Positions 6,175-6,234 of a stretch of 6,234 nucleotides of DNA are shown here, in pieces. How positions within the stretch are numbered: position 1 is the first letter of the stretch; the number at the start of each line of letters is the position of its first letter. The position numbers and the translations under genes were made by a program. The notes under the pieces were generated by a model that worked only from the letters and a program-made list of their open reading frames with translations, made no database searches and was not told the DNA's origin. The stretch is from Thermoleophilaceae bacterium (GTDB lineage Bacteria; Actinomycetota; Thermoleophilia; Solirubrobacterales; JACPNS01), in contig JAEMRJ010000122.1 in assembly GCA_016463365.1 (NCBI GenBank), positions 1-6,234 of the forward strand, read 5' to 3'.

Positions 6175-6234
6175 CTAACCCTTTGCGGCTTCGATGACCT
6201 CGTCGATGCCGGCCTTCATGTAGAAAGCGCGCTC
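6175..6234 (-). CDS. atpD: F1F0 ATP synthase beta subunit, C-terminal end only (cut by window edge)
   Basis: Only the last 19 codons and the TAG stop are inside the window. They read ERAFYMKAGIDEVIEAAKG, which matches the conserved beta-subunit ending, typically AFYMxGxIDEAxEKAK. The reading frame is open to the edge, and the gene order atpD-atpC with a three-base gap is the standard one. The nucleotide-binding parts are outside the window. Confidence 0.9.
   Translation of the reverse strand, partial: ERAFYMKAGIDEVIEAAKG
6179..6184 (-). promoter_or_regulatory. Ribosome-binding site of atpC
   Basis: AAAGGG on the minus strand lies seven bases before the atpC ATG and covers the last sense codons of atpD. 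It is the clearest Shine-Dalgarno site in the window and contrasts with the M20, LCP and ugd starts, which have none. Confidence 0.65.

Overview
The window is a GC-rich bacterial chromosome segment. Six genes and the tail of a seventh all lie on the minus strand, so transcription runs from right to left. The likely source is an actinobacterium, and the Solirubrobacterales/Thermoleophilia are my best guess. This is inferred from the GC-rich coding, a GTG start, promoter-like TAnnnT boxes placed directly before start codons, and the mix of envelope genes. No 16S or other marker gene is present to prove it.

From right to left: the last 19 codons of atpD (F1 ATP synthase beta) and the complete atpC (epsilon) form the end of an ATP synthase operon. 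A 63-base gap follows, then an M20-family metallopeptidase/deacylase. After a 96-base gap comes a membrane-anchored LytR-CpsA-Psr (LCP) protein with an extra C-terminal region. It is followed 26 bases later by a UDP-glucose 6-dehydrogenase (ugd). Nine bases further is an NDP-sugar pyrophosphorylase with a left-handed beta-helix tail. Its stop overlaps the start (ATGA) of a bifunctional phosphoglucose/phosphomannose isomerase, which runs off the left edge.

The last four genes make biochemical sense together. The isomerase interconverts fructose-6-P with mannose-6-P and glucose-6-P. The pyrophosphorylase activates a sugar-1-phosphate, most likely mannose-1-P to GDP-mannose. Ugd makes UDP-glucuronate. 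The LCP protein is of the type that transfers finished glycopolymers from lipid carriers to the cell wall. The phosphomannomutase that would link the isomerase to the pyrophosphorylase is not in the window. The M20 gene and the ATP synthase genes have no visible functional link to this set.

There are no RNA genes, mobile elements, CRISPR arrays or sizeable non-coding stretches; the longest gap is 96 bases. I see no undescribed system. The points most worth a second look are promoter-like boxes exactly at leaderless spacing before two genes that lack Shine-Dalgarno sites, a displaced cysteine pair in the LCP domain, the unassigned C-terminal domain of the LCP protein, and substitutions in the NAD-binding loop of Ugd.
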